Below, one piece after another: positions 1 to 18,085 of a stretch of DNA of 19,450 nt. The notes below the pieces were generated by a model. It had not been told where the DNA came from. It saw only the letters and a program-made list of their open reading frames with translations, and made no database searches. The stretch is taken from assembly GCA_937928035.1 (NCBI GenBank), contig CALFWA010000051.1, positions 1 to 19,450 on the forward strand. The letters are read 5' to 3'. Position 1 is the stretch's first letter, and every line of letters begins with the position of its first letter. The stretch is from an uncultured Caldilinea sp. (lineage in GTDB: Bacteria > Chloroflexota > Anaerolineae > Caldilineales > Caldilineaceae). A program made the translations under genes and the position numbers.

Positions 1-784
<784 letters not shown>

Positions 785-851
785 CGTCGATAGCGAACAG
801 ACGTTGTTCGAGCACGTTACAAGACCCGGCCGTATTGACTTCCCGTGGTGC

Positions 852-881
852 AAAAACTCCCACAGAATTTCTCTGCGGGAG
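852..881 (-). terminator. Rho-independent terminator of tRNA-Pro
   Basis: On the minus strand a 10-bp stem (872-881 with 857-866, one G-U pair) and a 5-nt loop are followed by five Ts (856-852). It sits directly downstream of the tRNA gene and upstream of the kinase start. Confidence 0.85.
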
Positions 882-890
882 CCTTTGCCT

Positions 891-972
<82 letters not shown>

Positions 973-1020
973 GTTGAACCCTGCTGCACTGCCTAAACAC
1001 AAGACTGTTCAAACAAAAAC

Positions 1021-1049
1021 AGTATAGCATGACCGCAGTGGTGAAACAA
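1021..1049 (-). promoter_or_regulatory. Probable sigma-A promoter for tRNA-Pro
   Basis: On the minus strand TTGTTT (1049-1044) and TATACT (1026-1021) are separated by 17 bp. This would start transcription near 1014, about 43 nt before the mature tRNA. It lies between the fmt stop and the tRNA. Confidence 0.55.
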
Positions 1050-1072
1050 ATGCCGGAAAGCGGCGAATGCAT

Positions 1073-2056
<984 letters not shown>

Positions 2057-2343
2057 AATCCACAATTGTATATTCACTCCGTCACAGAAACGAATTCCAG
2101 GGCGCAAGGAGAATTTTGGCTCGCCCCATCAGGGCGCCGCAGGAGAATTGGAGCGCAACTTCTGTCGAATCCTGGCGTATTGATATATAACAGATGCCCA
2201 AACGACACAGGGTTTTGGTTGCAAGCTCAAGAAGTGCAAACTGCAGGATGATTTGGAGTGGCGCATCCTTAATTCGGAATGATCGTCACCACTTACATCC
2301 CATAAAACACATCTCGCCAATTGCGAGAAGGAGAAAACATCGT

Positions 2344-2907
2344 ATGACGAACGAATCCATCCATCAACATGATCGGGAGCCTGAAGGCGGTCAGTCGCAG
2401 GGGCAAAAAGGCAATGTCGAGCAGACGCCGGTGGAACGCATGGCCAGCACGGTGTACGCCCAGGCAGGCGAGGCAGCCGACGCCTTTCGCCGTGGCGAGC
2501 TCTTGCAGGATTCGCAGGTGGACCCGTTCGCTGACAGCGACGATCGCCTGATCGCCATGCTGAGCTACGTCACGCAGCTCGTGCTGCCGGTGGTGATGCC
2601 GCTCATCGTCCTTTTGAGCGAAAGCAGCAAAAAGCGCCCCTTCCAGCGTTATCACGCCGTGCAGAGCCTGGCCTTCGTGTTGCTCTTCTGGCTTATCTTC
2701 ATCGCAGCCAGTGTCGCCATCGGCATTCTGCAGATTATCCCGGTGCTGGGTTGGCTGATCGGCGTTTTTGCCCTGATGTGTCTGACGCCGATCTATTTTC
2801 TGGTCGGCATCGGGCTGCTTCTGTACTACGGCTTGCAGGCGTACAAGGGACGACGTTTCGCCATCCCTGGGCTGACCGGCTTCCTGCGCGACCAGAATTG
2901 GCTATAG
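2344..2907 (+). CDS. DUF4870-like membrane protein
   Basis: This 187-residue protein starts at an ATG preceded by AAGGAGA (spacing about 10 nt). An upstream ATG at 2194 in the same frame lacks a ribosome binding site and yields an unlikely sequence. Residues 1 to about 70 are hydrophilic and Gln/Glu-rich, with no signal peptide. The remainder has three hydrophobic helices (about residues 72-88, 104-124 and 125-155) and the DUF4870-type signatures RYHAVQSLAF and YKGRRFAIPGLTGF near the C-terminus. That family is found widely in bacteria with no fixed function. It is an inner-membrane protein, and the extended polar N-terminus is longer than the minimal domain. It stands alone between fmt (divergent) and a strong terminator. 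Confidence 0.8.
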   Translation: MTNESIHQHDREPEGGQSQGQKGNVEQTPVERMASTVYAQAGEAADAFRRGELLQDSQVDPFADSDDRLIAMLSYVTQLVLPVVMPLIVLLSESSKKRPFQRYHAVQSLAFVLLFWLIFIAASVAIGILQIIPVLGWLIGVFALMCLTPIYFLVGIGLLLYYGLQAYKGRRFAIPGLTGFLRDQNWL

Positions 2908-2950
2908 CGAGCGGCGCACGCGCCCAGCGTTCAAAACCTTCCGTCCTCTG

Positions 2951-2990
2951 AAAAGAAAACTCCGATGAGCCTCATCGGAGTTTTCTTTTT
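2951..2990. terminator. Strong bidirectional hairpin terminator
   Basis: An almost perfect inverted repeat runs from 2951 to 2989. CTCCGATG (2960-2967) pairs with CATCGGAG (2973-2980). It is flanked on the left by AAAAGAAAA and on the right by TTTTCTTTTT. It ends the DUF4870-like gene and would also stop transcription entering from the right. Confidence 0.92.
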
Positions 2991-3044
2991 CGCCTTGCCT
3001 TCACCCTGATGCTCTGAAGAGGCTCACTTTGCCGCAGAGCATTT

Positions 3045-3192
3045 TGTCGTTTTTCTTTCGAATCATACATGAAAAATTAAAGTTTTGACGGATGCAAGAC
3101 TAATATAATCAAAATTTCATACACAAAAACTTGATTTTTTTAATATTAATTTTGAAAATATTAAGATTAGGTATTGACAATTTTGATTTTCC
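3045..3192. other. AT-rich island in the intergenic region
   Basis: The 428-bp gap between 2907 and 3336 carries no gene I can support. Its middle part is strikingly AT-rich, with several A/T runs (for example around 3139-3170, TTAATATTAA and AAAATATTAAG), in an otherwise GC-rich window. It lies immediately upstream of a TTGACA promoter, so an UP-element or protein-binding role is possible but not shown. Confidence 0.6.
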
Positions 3193-3202
3193 GTGCTAGT
3201 CT
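3174..3202 (+). promoter_or_regulatory. Putative sigma-A promoter with consensus -35
   Basis: TTGACA (3174-3179) and TAGTCT (3197-3202) are separated by 17 bp. The -35 is perfect and the -10 matches only T, A and the final T. The AT-rich stretch upstream could act as an UP element. The predicted leader is about 127 nt before the ATG at 3336. Confidence 0.5.
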
Positions 3203-3335
3203 CTAATTGTAGAACGCGCTGTTCAGATTTGATGGATACAATCCACCCACAAGTTGCGTTTCGGCCGCAGAACGTTGTTCGTCGGTGCAAGTAGGATTCG
3301 CTGCGACATTGCACCAATTTCAAGGAGAGGAAGCC

Positions 3336-3590
<255 letters not shown>

Positions 3591-3702
3591 GCGAGCACAC
3601 GATCGTCCTCCGCTGTAGTTCAGACGGGCTAGAGCGGGGGGGGCGTCGGTTTCTTTAGCGATGGGAAAAAATTGTTTTAGGTCAAGATGAGGGGATTTTC
3701 GC

Positions 3703-4079
3703 ATGCTGCCGCTTCCGACGCGTTGTCCGCTGACCGGCGGAGAAATCATCGTCACGCGCATTTATTGTCCTGACGCCAATGTGACCATCGAAGGTCAGTT
3801 CGCCGTAGTCGAACCACCGTTCGCCCGGCTGACGCCAGAGCAGCTCCGGTTTGTGGAAGCCTTTGTGCGCAACGAAGGAAAGTTGAATCGCCTCGAGGAC
3901 GAGCTGGGGCTCTCCTATCCCACCCTTCGCAGCCGTCTGCACGACGTGATCCGCGCAATGGGCTATGAGCCGGGCAAGGAGGAGGCGCCGGGCGTCGACC
4001 GCAAGCAGGTGCTCGCCGATCTCGAAGCCGGGCTGATCTCTTTCGAGGAAGCGATGGAAAAGCTGCAAGGGGGCGATGC

Positions 4080-4083
<4 letters not shown>
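3703..4083 (+). CDS. DUF2089-family HTH protein
   Basis: 126 residues; the ATG follows GATGAGGGG. DUF2089 proteins have an N-terminal zinc ribbon, then a sigma-like helix-turn-helix, and are presumed regulators. The ribbon region here reads RCPLTGGEIIVTRIYCP and keeps only C8 and C22, so the partner cysteines usual in the family are missing. TIEGQF follows. Residues 41-88 match the family HTH core (LTPEQLRFVEAF, LGLSYPTLRSRLHDVI). The C-terminus (about 100-123, KQVLADLEAGLISFEEAMEK) is a short two-helix module resembling those in the next two genes. The stop overlaps the next start by 4 nt (ATGA), so the pair is translationally coupled. DNA binding is inferred from the family; the target is not visible. 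Confidence 0.85.
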
Positions 4084-5285
<1,202 letters not shown>

Positions 5286-5346
5286 CCGTGTTCAAATCTC
5301 TTTCCGCCGATCAAACGATTCTCAAAATTTTCAGGAGAAAATCATC

Positions 5347-5715
5347 ATGGCCTTTCATGAAGAGCGACGCAAAGTCTTGCAGATGATCGAAGAAGGGAAG
5401 ATCACCCCTGAGGAGGGCGCCCGCCTGCTAGCGGCGCTGGGAACGCAGGATGAGGAAGCCATAGCCGACGTCGAAGCTCCCGACTCGGGTGACCGGCAGT
5501 TACGCGTCCGCGTCACGCATATCGCCACCGGGCAAGAGAAAGCTGTCATCACGCTCCCGCTGGGCGTGATCGAATTCGGGCTGCAGTTCATCCCCGCCAA
5601 CGACAAGTTCGACCCCGAAACAATCCGAGAGGCGATTCGCAACAGATTCACAGGGCGCCTGGTCGACGTGCTCGACGAGGCCAGAGGGGAGCGCGTTGAA
5701 ATCTTGATCGAGTAG
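5347..5715 (+). CDS. SHOCT-like (YvlB/LiaX N-terminal-type) protein
   Basis: 122 residues; the ATG follows CAGGAG at proper spacing, 61 bp after the previous gene and in the same orientation. Residues 4-31 are the helical module (RRKVLQMIEEGKITPEEGAR, then LLAAL). After an acidic linker, residues 48-122 form a small alpha-beta domain: LRVRVTHIATGQEKAVITLP, LGVIEFGLQF, EAIRNRFTGRLVDV and a closing GERVEILIE. The same layout occurs in short YvlB-like proteins found next to DUF4097 and PspC genes in other bacteria. There is no signal peptide. Function is unknown. Position suggests it acts with the two proteins before it, perhaps in envelope-stress sensing as for LiaX, which is inference. Confidence 0.8.
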   Translation: MAFHEERRKVLQMIEEGKITPEEGARLLAALGTQDEEAIADVEAPDSGDRQLRVRVTHIATGQEKAVITLPLGVIEFGLQFIPANDKFDPETIREAIRNRFTGRLVDVLDEARGERVEILIE

Positions 5716-5800
5716 GCGCAGCCTTCCTCCGAAAATCCGCCTGTGAGCCGTCGATCTTTAATCACTAAATCATTCTGTCAATCTAGCGCCTTCCCCAGAC

Positions 5801-5829
5801 TTGTTGCCGGGCGCGTCTCGCGGTACAAT
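5801..5829 (+). promoter_or_regulatory. Putative sigma-A promoter for the ABC importer operon
   Basis: TTGTTG (5801-5806) and TACAAT (5824-5829) are 17 bp apart. The start would fall near 5836, leaving an 80-nt leader before the ATG at 5918. This also argues against translation starting further upstream in the same frame. Confidence 0.5.
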
Positions 5830-5917
5830 GGGTGGCGACCTGATGCGCATGAAGGTTTCCCCGTTTCATCGAACCCATTCATCCTACGCAAAGATGCGTT
5901 ATAGAAAGGAGAATCTC

Positions 5918-7489
<1,572 letters not shown>

Positions 7490-7508
7490 GACGTTCCTAA
7501 AAATGCTC

Positions 7509-7550
7509 GACGCCGTTGCAGACTATCTGTTGGTGGTCTGCAACGGCGTC
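7509..7550 (+). promoter_or_regulatory. 15-bp perfect stem-loop between binding protein and permease
   Basis: GACGCCGTTGCAGAC (7509-7523) and its exact reverse complement (7536-7550) enclose a 12-nt loop. No T run follows, so it is not a classic full terminator. In ABC operons such hairpins often protect the binding-protein message or partly attenuate transcription, which would favour excess binding protein over permease. Confidence 0.75.
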
Positions 7551-7591
7551 ACATCTTCAAATTCTGATTCATTTCTGGATTCCGGCTCGAT

Positions 7592-8536
<945 letters not shown>

Positions 8537-8567
8537 TTTTTCTCGAGAATCGGTTAAGGTTCCAACC

Positions 8568-9470
<903 letters not shown>

Positions 9471-9479
9471 ATTCGGCGG

Positions 9480-11188
<1,709 letters not shown>

Positions 11189-11192
<4 letters not shown>

Positions 11193-11815
11193 ATCAGTCC
11201 CTGTTGCCGTGCGATCTCCAGCTCACTCGGCCGTTCGACGCCTTCCGGTGGGAAAATCCATTCCGGCCGCAGCCAAAAACCAGGGAGCACTTGCGAGTGC
11301 AGCGCTCCTTCCTGCGGCGGAAGCGGAGTCATCTCCCCGTTGACGTTGACGTAAAGCGTCACGGTGCGCTCGATGGGGTCAACCAGCCAGTATTCTTTGG
11401 CGCCAAAGCGGCCGTAGTTGATGCGTTTTTCCACCAGATCGTATTGCCGGCTGCTCGGCGAGACGATCTCAACGGCCAGATCCGGCGCGCCGTCGACGTA
11501 AACTTCGCCGGCGAGATGCCGCCGTTCTGCGCTGAGAAATGATATATCGGGTTGATAGACATTCATCTCGCTCAACCGATAGGCGGCGTTTGGCCCTAAC
11601 ACGAGGCCAAGACGACGCGCGGCCACGAATGAGCGCATCAACGTTCCGATAAACATCACCAAATCTTCATGTTCAATGGTGGCCGGCAAGGCCATGACAA
11701 AAACTCCCTCAATCAGGTCGGATTTTTGCTCGCTCTGCGGCGCAGCAAGATAGTCCTCGGCAGACATGCGCGCGGCCGCAGGGATGTCCGATAGGATCGG
11801 GGCGCGGGAGTTCAT
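11189..11815 (-). CDS. Uma2-family protein (PD-(D/E)XK nuclease-like, DUF820)
   Basis: 208 residues. The ATG at 11815 is preceded by GGAGGT (11829-11824) with 8 nt spacing. A longer reading from 11863 would begin only a few bases after the predicted -10 and is rejected. Family features seen: MSAEDYLAAP, DLIEGVFVMALPATIEHEDL (a substrate-less-looking core with the usual Glu and His), VYQPDISFL, PDLAVEIVSPSSRQYD, KRINYGRFGAKEYWLVDP. The PD...E-V/I layout is a PD-(D/E)XK-like active site. The family is very abundant in Cyanobacteria and Chloroflexota and its cellular role is not settled. It overlaps elp3 by 4 nt on the same strand. Confidence 0.88.
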
Positions 11816-11867
11816 CGGGCTCGACCTCCGTTTTTCCACACTTTGCGCAACGATTTTACGCATCCTT

Positions 11868-11876
11868 AGTATATCA
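11868..11876 (-). promoter_or_regulatory. Extended -10 promoter for the Uma2-elp3 pair
   Basis: On the minus strand TGA-TATACT is an extended -10 (TGn plus a 5/6 match to TATAAT). No good -35 is seen 17 bp upstream, as is common for extended -10 promoters. The start would be near 11861, about 45 nt before the ATG at 11815. Confidence 0.45.
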
Positions 11877-11998
11877 CAACCTCTCCAGGCAGAGCCTTCT
11901 CATCCGGACGATGCGAGCCTCTGGAAGCGCCAAATCCGGTTCAAATGCACAGTCACCCTTGACCTATCTGCCTTGAAGGTTTGCGCAGAACAATAGAG

Positions 11999-12048
11999 AG
12001 GGGCGCAAAGACGCACAGGATAAGCGCCCCCGGCCTCTTTGCGCCCCT
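11999..12048. repeat. 13-bp inverted repeat with an alternative pairing partner
   Basis: AGGGGCGCAAAGA (11999-12011) and its exact complement (12036-12048) enclose 24 nt. A second GCGCCCC (12024-12030) in the loop could pair with 12000-12006 instead. It lies 29 bp past the ferredoxin stop, so it may end that transcript, but no T tract follows on the minus strand. Confidence 0.7.
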
Positions 12049-12076
12049 TGCTTGCCGCTTTGCGGGCTGTGTCGGG

Positions 12077-12433
<357 letters not shown>

Positions 12434-12632
12434 AATTTTTTCTCCCTCAAACTGGTTCTGCGAGTTTTAGATAGCAAAAAAACAGGATGAACCCGCATTC
12501 AATGAAGGTTACATCGCACTTTATAAAACGCTGCCTTGATTTTTCTCGAAAGTTGGCATGAGCGTTGTATGATAATTCACATTTGCTGACGCTTTGTGCA
12601 TTTTCGAGCGCAAAGCTTCCAGGAGAATCTGT

Positions 12633-13991
<1,359 letters not shown>

Positions 13992-14071
13992 TCCTAATCG
14001 ATGATAAGCGAAAGCAGTCGCAACATGGGAATTGAGAAGATTGTGTAGCGCAATTTGAGACGTAAGGAACG

Positions 14072-15082
<1,011 letters not shown>

Positions 15083-15101
15083 GCCGTTGTTTCTCCCTCG
15101 C

Positions 15102-15202
15102 CTCCTGGATCCGTCGAGAACGCCTCCCGCCTCTCCCGGCATTGGGAGAGGGGCCAGGGGGGAGGGCCTGCTCTCCCCCGGCTCTTGGGTCCGTCGAGAG
15201 CG
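15102..15202. repeat. REP-like palindromic element with 21-bp imperfect direct repeats
   Basis: CCTCTCCC (15130-15137) and GGGAGAGG (15144-15151) form an 8-bp stem with 6-nt loop, followed by GGCCAGGGGGGAGGG, a layout common in dispersed intergenic palindromes of many GC-rich bacteria. It is flanked by direct repeats at 15102-15122 and 15182-15202 (18 of 21 identical, sharing TCCGTCGAGA), exactly 80 bp apart. It could also end the DUF368 transcript. From 15203 to about 15384 I see no gene. Confidence 0.65.
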
Positions 15203-15384
15203 TGCGGCTGGGAGCGCACCTCAGCGGTGAGATACTCGGCGTCGCTCCGACAACACAGGAGCGCGTGTGGCTTGCAATGCAACATTGGGCAAGTCAACAA
15301 ACCAAAGGCGAGTGTTTCAACGCATCTGGCGAAGCAGACGGCAAGGAGCCCAGCAAAGCCTTGAGCAAAGCCGCAAAGAGCGAA

Positions 15385-15638
15385 CGTCGAAAACAGGTCC
15401 GGCGGGCATCCTCCTCGGTAGCGTCAATCTTGCGGCCGAGCTATATCGGCTGGATCTCATCGACGAGTGCAAGTTTCTCGTCCATCCCAGGATCGTCGGC
15501 CCTGGCTCGACCTTTTACCAGGGCAGGCTGCCCGGCCTGCGACAGCTTGGGCTGATCCCGGCAAAGCCGCTCCGCAACGGTGCAGTCTTCATGCACTGCT
15601 GGCGCGCACAGCGAACAATCGGTTGTAGCGGACGTTGA
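15385..15638 (+). pseudogene. Fragment of a dihydrofolate-reductase-family (RibD C-terminal) protein
   Basis: The frame that contains this fragment is open 15267-15638. Residues encoded by about 15405-15608 match the C-terminal third of RibD-C/DfrA-like proteins: ILLGSVNLAAELYRLDLIDE, then CKFLVHPRIVGPGSTFYQG, then LIPAKPLRNGAVFMHC. In complete proteins (about 180-200 residues) this follows a Rossmann-like N-terminal half with the start and the NADPH-contact region. None of that is recognisable upstream in any frame, and the sequence before it (15267-15384) is not protein-like. It has no ribosome binding site at a sensible start. I therefore call it a remnant, not a gene. Confidence 0.65.
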
Positions 15639-15726
15639 ACAGCGCCTTTCAAAGCCCTTGTCGACCAGAGGTGAATATCGGATAATAACCAGAAGAGTTT
15701 CTATCACTCCAAGATGACGGAGTAGC

Positions 15727-16137
15727 ATGTTCTCGATTCGCCCTGCCGCAAACAGTGATGTTGACGCCATTTGTGAATTTGACCATATCGCTCAACGAAA
15801 CAACCGACGCCGCGCTTTTGTTGGACGCTCCGTGGCTGCAGGCAACTGCTTCATTATTGAAGCACATCATCAAGTTGTGGGTTACGCGGTGCTGGAGTAT
15901 TCCTTCTATGAACAGGGGTTTATTTCCATGCTGTACATCCACCCTGAATATCGGAGACAGGGTGCGGGGATGATGCTGATGCAGGATTTGGAGTCCATTT
16001 GCCAGACGCCCAAATTGTTCACCTCAACCAATCTATCGAACTTGCCTAGACACGGGGGCCAACATTGTCTCGATTTCACCCGAACTAGCCGAAGGTCTTC
16101 CACGTACGGGCAAAATGGGCGTTGGAAGCGCGTTTAA
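15727..16137 (+). pseudogene. GNAT N-acetyltransferase, C-terminus lost
   Basis: The ATG at 15727 follows ACGGAG. Residues 1-108 are a normal small GNAT: MFSIRPAANSDVDAI, FIIEAHHQVVGYAVLEYSF, then the acetyl-CoA core GFISMLYIHPEYRRQGAGMM and the beta-6 strand KLFTSTNLSN. Complete relatives continue for about 35 more residues, with a conserved Leu-Gly-(Tyr/Phe) segment. Here the frame runs instead into an out-of-frame reading of a different gene (retropepsin-like, from 16046) and stops at 16137 with unrelated sequence rich in Arg and Ser. The acetyl-CoA site is intact but the end of the fold is missing, so activity is doubtful. The ORF itself is uninterrupted and could still be translated. Confidence 0.75.
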
Positions 16138-16748
16138 TCAGAAAATATTCGATCCGGTTGAAAGTATTGAAATTGAGTTCTTGGGACGAATACACCGAAC
16201 AGCGGCGCGTATTTTAAAAACCCAAGAGCGTATCCTTTTGACGCTGATGTAGTCTTGAGTTCCTCGATTATTTATGGGCGGCCACCGATTTTGGACTTTC
16301 GGCTTTTACATTTCGCCCAACCCCATCAAGTGCCTATCACATCGTGGAAAGAACTAGAAGCAATTTATTTGGAAAAAACCGATTTGTGCCTCCTTCGTTT
16401 GGAATCGACTGGTAAGTCGTTGTTCGCTCTGTTTGATACTGGCGCTGGGCTTTCGGTTGTAAACTCCATTCGTCTACCAGAGTTGCAATTGAGTTTAGAA
16501 GCAGCTTATGATTTGAAGTGGGCGATGGGACCGGGGCAAAGGCGACACAATCTACCGTGCGTTGTTCTGGTTTAAGCATAAACGGTTGGGAGCTACCGTC
16601 ATTTGATTGTTTGCTAACGGACTTAAAACCGATAGAAGATGCTGTTGGACATAAAATTGATTTGATTATCGGGACAAATCTTCTGCTGAAAAGTGGATTG
16701 CGATGGTTATTCGACAAACCTGATGGCAAAGTGTTCATTGCAGAGTAA
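16046..16748 (+). pseudogene. Frameshifted gene with two tandem retropepsin-like aspartic protease lobes
   Basis: Lobe 1 begins with LDTGANIVSISPELAEGL (catalytic-type Asp codon 16049-16051). After a shift in reading frame between about 16177 and 16210 it continues with AYPFDADVVL, IIYGRPPILDF (to 16299). The same frame runs on through a linker into lobe 2, LFALFDTGAGLSVVN (Asp codon 16435-16437). A second shift near 16512-16524 leads to GDGTGAKATQ, KIDLIIGTNLLLKSG and the stop at 16748. D-T-G-A plus a later hydrophobic-hydrophobic-Gly strand is the retropepsin-like pattern, and it occurs twice about 129 codons apart. The N-terminus is missing where it abuts the GNAT fragment. Base composition is visibly more AT-rich than upstream genes. 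Family assignment is by motif only. Confidence 0.62.
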
Positions 16749-16778
16749 AACAGCCGCTCAATCACGGAGGTAAATTCC

Positions 16779-18085
16779 ATGAGCACCTGCAAACTTATAT
16801 CCGCTCAGGTCCTTCAAGCAATCATCATGATCTCGGTCCTACTTGCCATCTTCAGTTGGCCAAAGCCAACCTGGGCGGTGAATATCGCCGTCACGACAAC
16901 GAACGATGAGCTGAATGCAGATGGCGATTGCTCGCTGCGTGAAGCCATTCAAGCAGTCAACACTCGCACCAGCGTAGATGCTTGTCCCGCCGGAACCGGC
17001 AACGACGTTATTAGACTGCCCGCCAGAACGTACACGCTAAGCCCGGCAGGCGGGAATGAGGACGACAACGCTATCGGCGACTTAGATGCCTTCCCCGTCT
17101 TTACTTCCCTTGGTAGCACAGTAGAGCTTCAAGGCGCTGGCGCCGCTGCAACAATCATTGATGGCGGCGGAATTGACTGCGTGCTGCATCTGCTCCGCTC
17201 AGACAGTACGCTGATTGTGCGCAATGTGACGATCCGCAACGGCCAGTTGACCGATCAAGGGGGCGCCGGCATTCTGAGTCGGGGCGTGCTCGAATTGCGC
17301 AACGTGGTTATCGAGAATAATGTCGTCAACGGAACGAGCAGCAGCGCCGTCGGCGGCGGGCTCTGCATCGGCTGTGTGGCGGGCACGGGCAGCGGAGTGC
17401 TGGAGCGGGTGGTCGTCCGCAACAATCAAGCCGATCGCGGCGGTGGAATCTTCAGCAATCAACCACCGACCATTACCGCAACCTGACCTTAGAAAACAGC
17501 ACAATCAGCAGCAACGCAGCGACGAACAACATGGGCGGGATCCGGCATGAAGTTGGCTCCTTCTCCATTCTAAACAGCACGATTGCTTACAACCAGCGCG
17601 GGGATGTCTACTCTGCAGGACCGTCGGCGTCGCTCACCCTGAAAAATACGATCATCGCCCATAACACCGGCGGTTTATGGAAGAATTGCAACGGAAGCGG
17701 GACGGTCACTTCTCAGGGATACAACCTGAGCGATGACTACACGTGTGGAACGTGGTTCACAGCGAGCAGCGACCTCAACAATACCGATCCATTGCTCGGA
17801 CCATTACAGAACAACGGCGGCCCAACTCCAACCCATGCCTTACTGCCCGGCTCCCCTGCCATAAATGCAGGATCGAATGCAGGTTGTCCCGCCACCGACC
17901 AGCGCAACGTCTTCCGTCCCCAGGGCGGCGCATGTGATATTGGAGCGTTTGAAACGGTTTTCTTGCACTTGCCTCTTGTGTTCCGATGGCCAGGTGGCGC
18001 CGCCCAACACGCGCTTCACTTGACGCTGCCTCGCTTTACAGTGCAGGCCATTGGCAGCATTGGCGCCGAGAAGAGCAAACAATGA
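16779..18085 (+). pseudogene. Secreted CSLREA / choice-of-anchor-Q beta-helix protein, one frameshift
   Basis: Start ATG 16779 follows CGGAGG. A signal peptide covers residues 1-33 (hydrophobic core AIIMISVLLAIFSW, ending TWA). CSLREAIQA (residues 51-59) is the CSLREA motif. Beta-helix repeats follow (IVRNVTIRNG, LELRNVVIENN, RGGGIFSN). The first frame stops at 17486. The second frame (open to 18085) resumes NLTLENSTISSN and ends with the choice-of-anchor-Q signature GSPAINAG...TDQRNVFRPQGGACDIGAFE, then FLHLPLVFR. The shift corresponds to one lost base between about 17450 and 17486. Without it the product would be about 435 residues, extracellular and presumably surface-attached. An assembly error is possible. 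The end overlaps the next start by 4 nt. Confidence 0.82.

Noticed and set aside
5801..5917. N-terminal extension of the binding protein from 5801
   Set aside because: It would precede the likely transcription start and bury the lipoprotein signal peptide; the ATG at 5918 has the ribosome binding site.
12554..12569. Sigma-54-like promoter TGGCATG-N4-TTGTA before the MFS gene
   Set aside because: It matches most of the consensus, but the nearly invariant GC of the -12 element is GT, and no sigma-54 activator is nearby. Likely chance.
12568..12576. TATGAT/GATAAT -10 for the MFS gene
   Set aside because: No -35 hexamer at 16-18 bp spacing and no exact extended -10, so not listed as a promoter.
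15142..15555. 137-codon frame beginning in the REP-like element
   Set aside because: Low-complexity Ser/Lys/Ala sequence overlapping the RibD-C fragment in another frame; no domain and no ribosome binding site.
17440..17490. Programmed -1 frameshift in the CSLREA gene
   Set aside because: The shift direction would fit, but there is no slippery heptamer and no clear downstream structure next to the stop.
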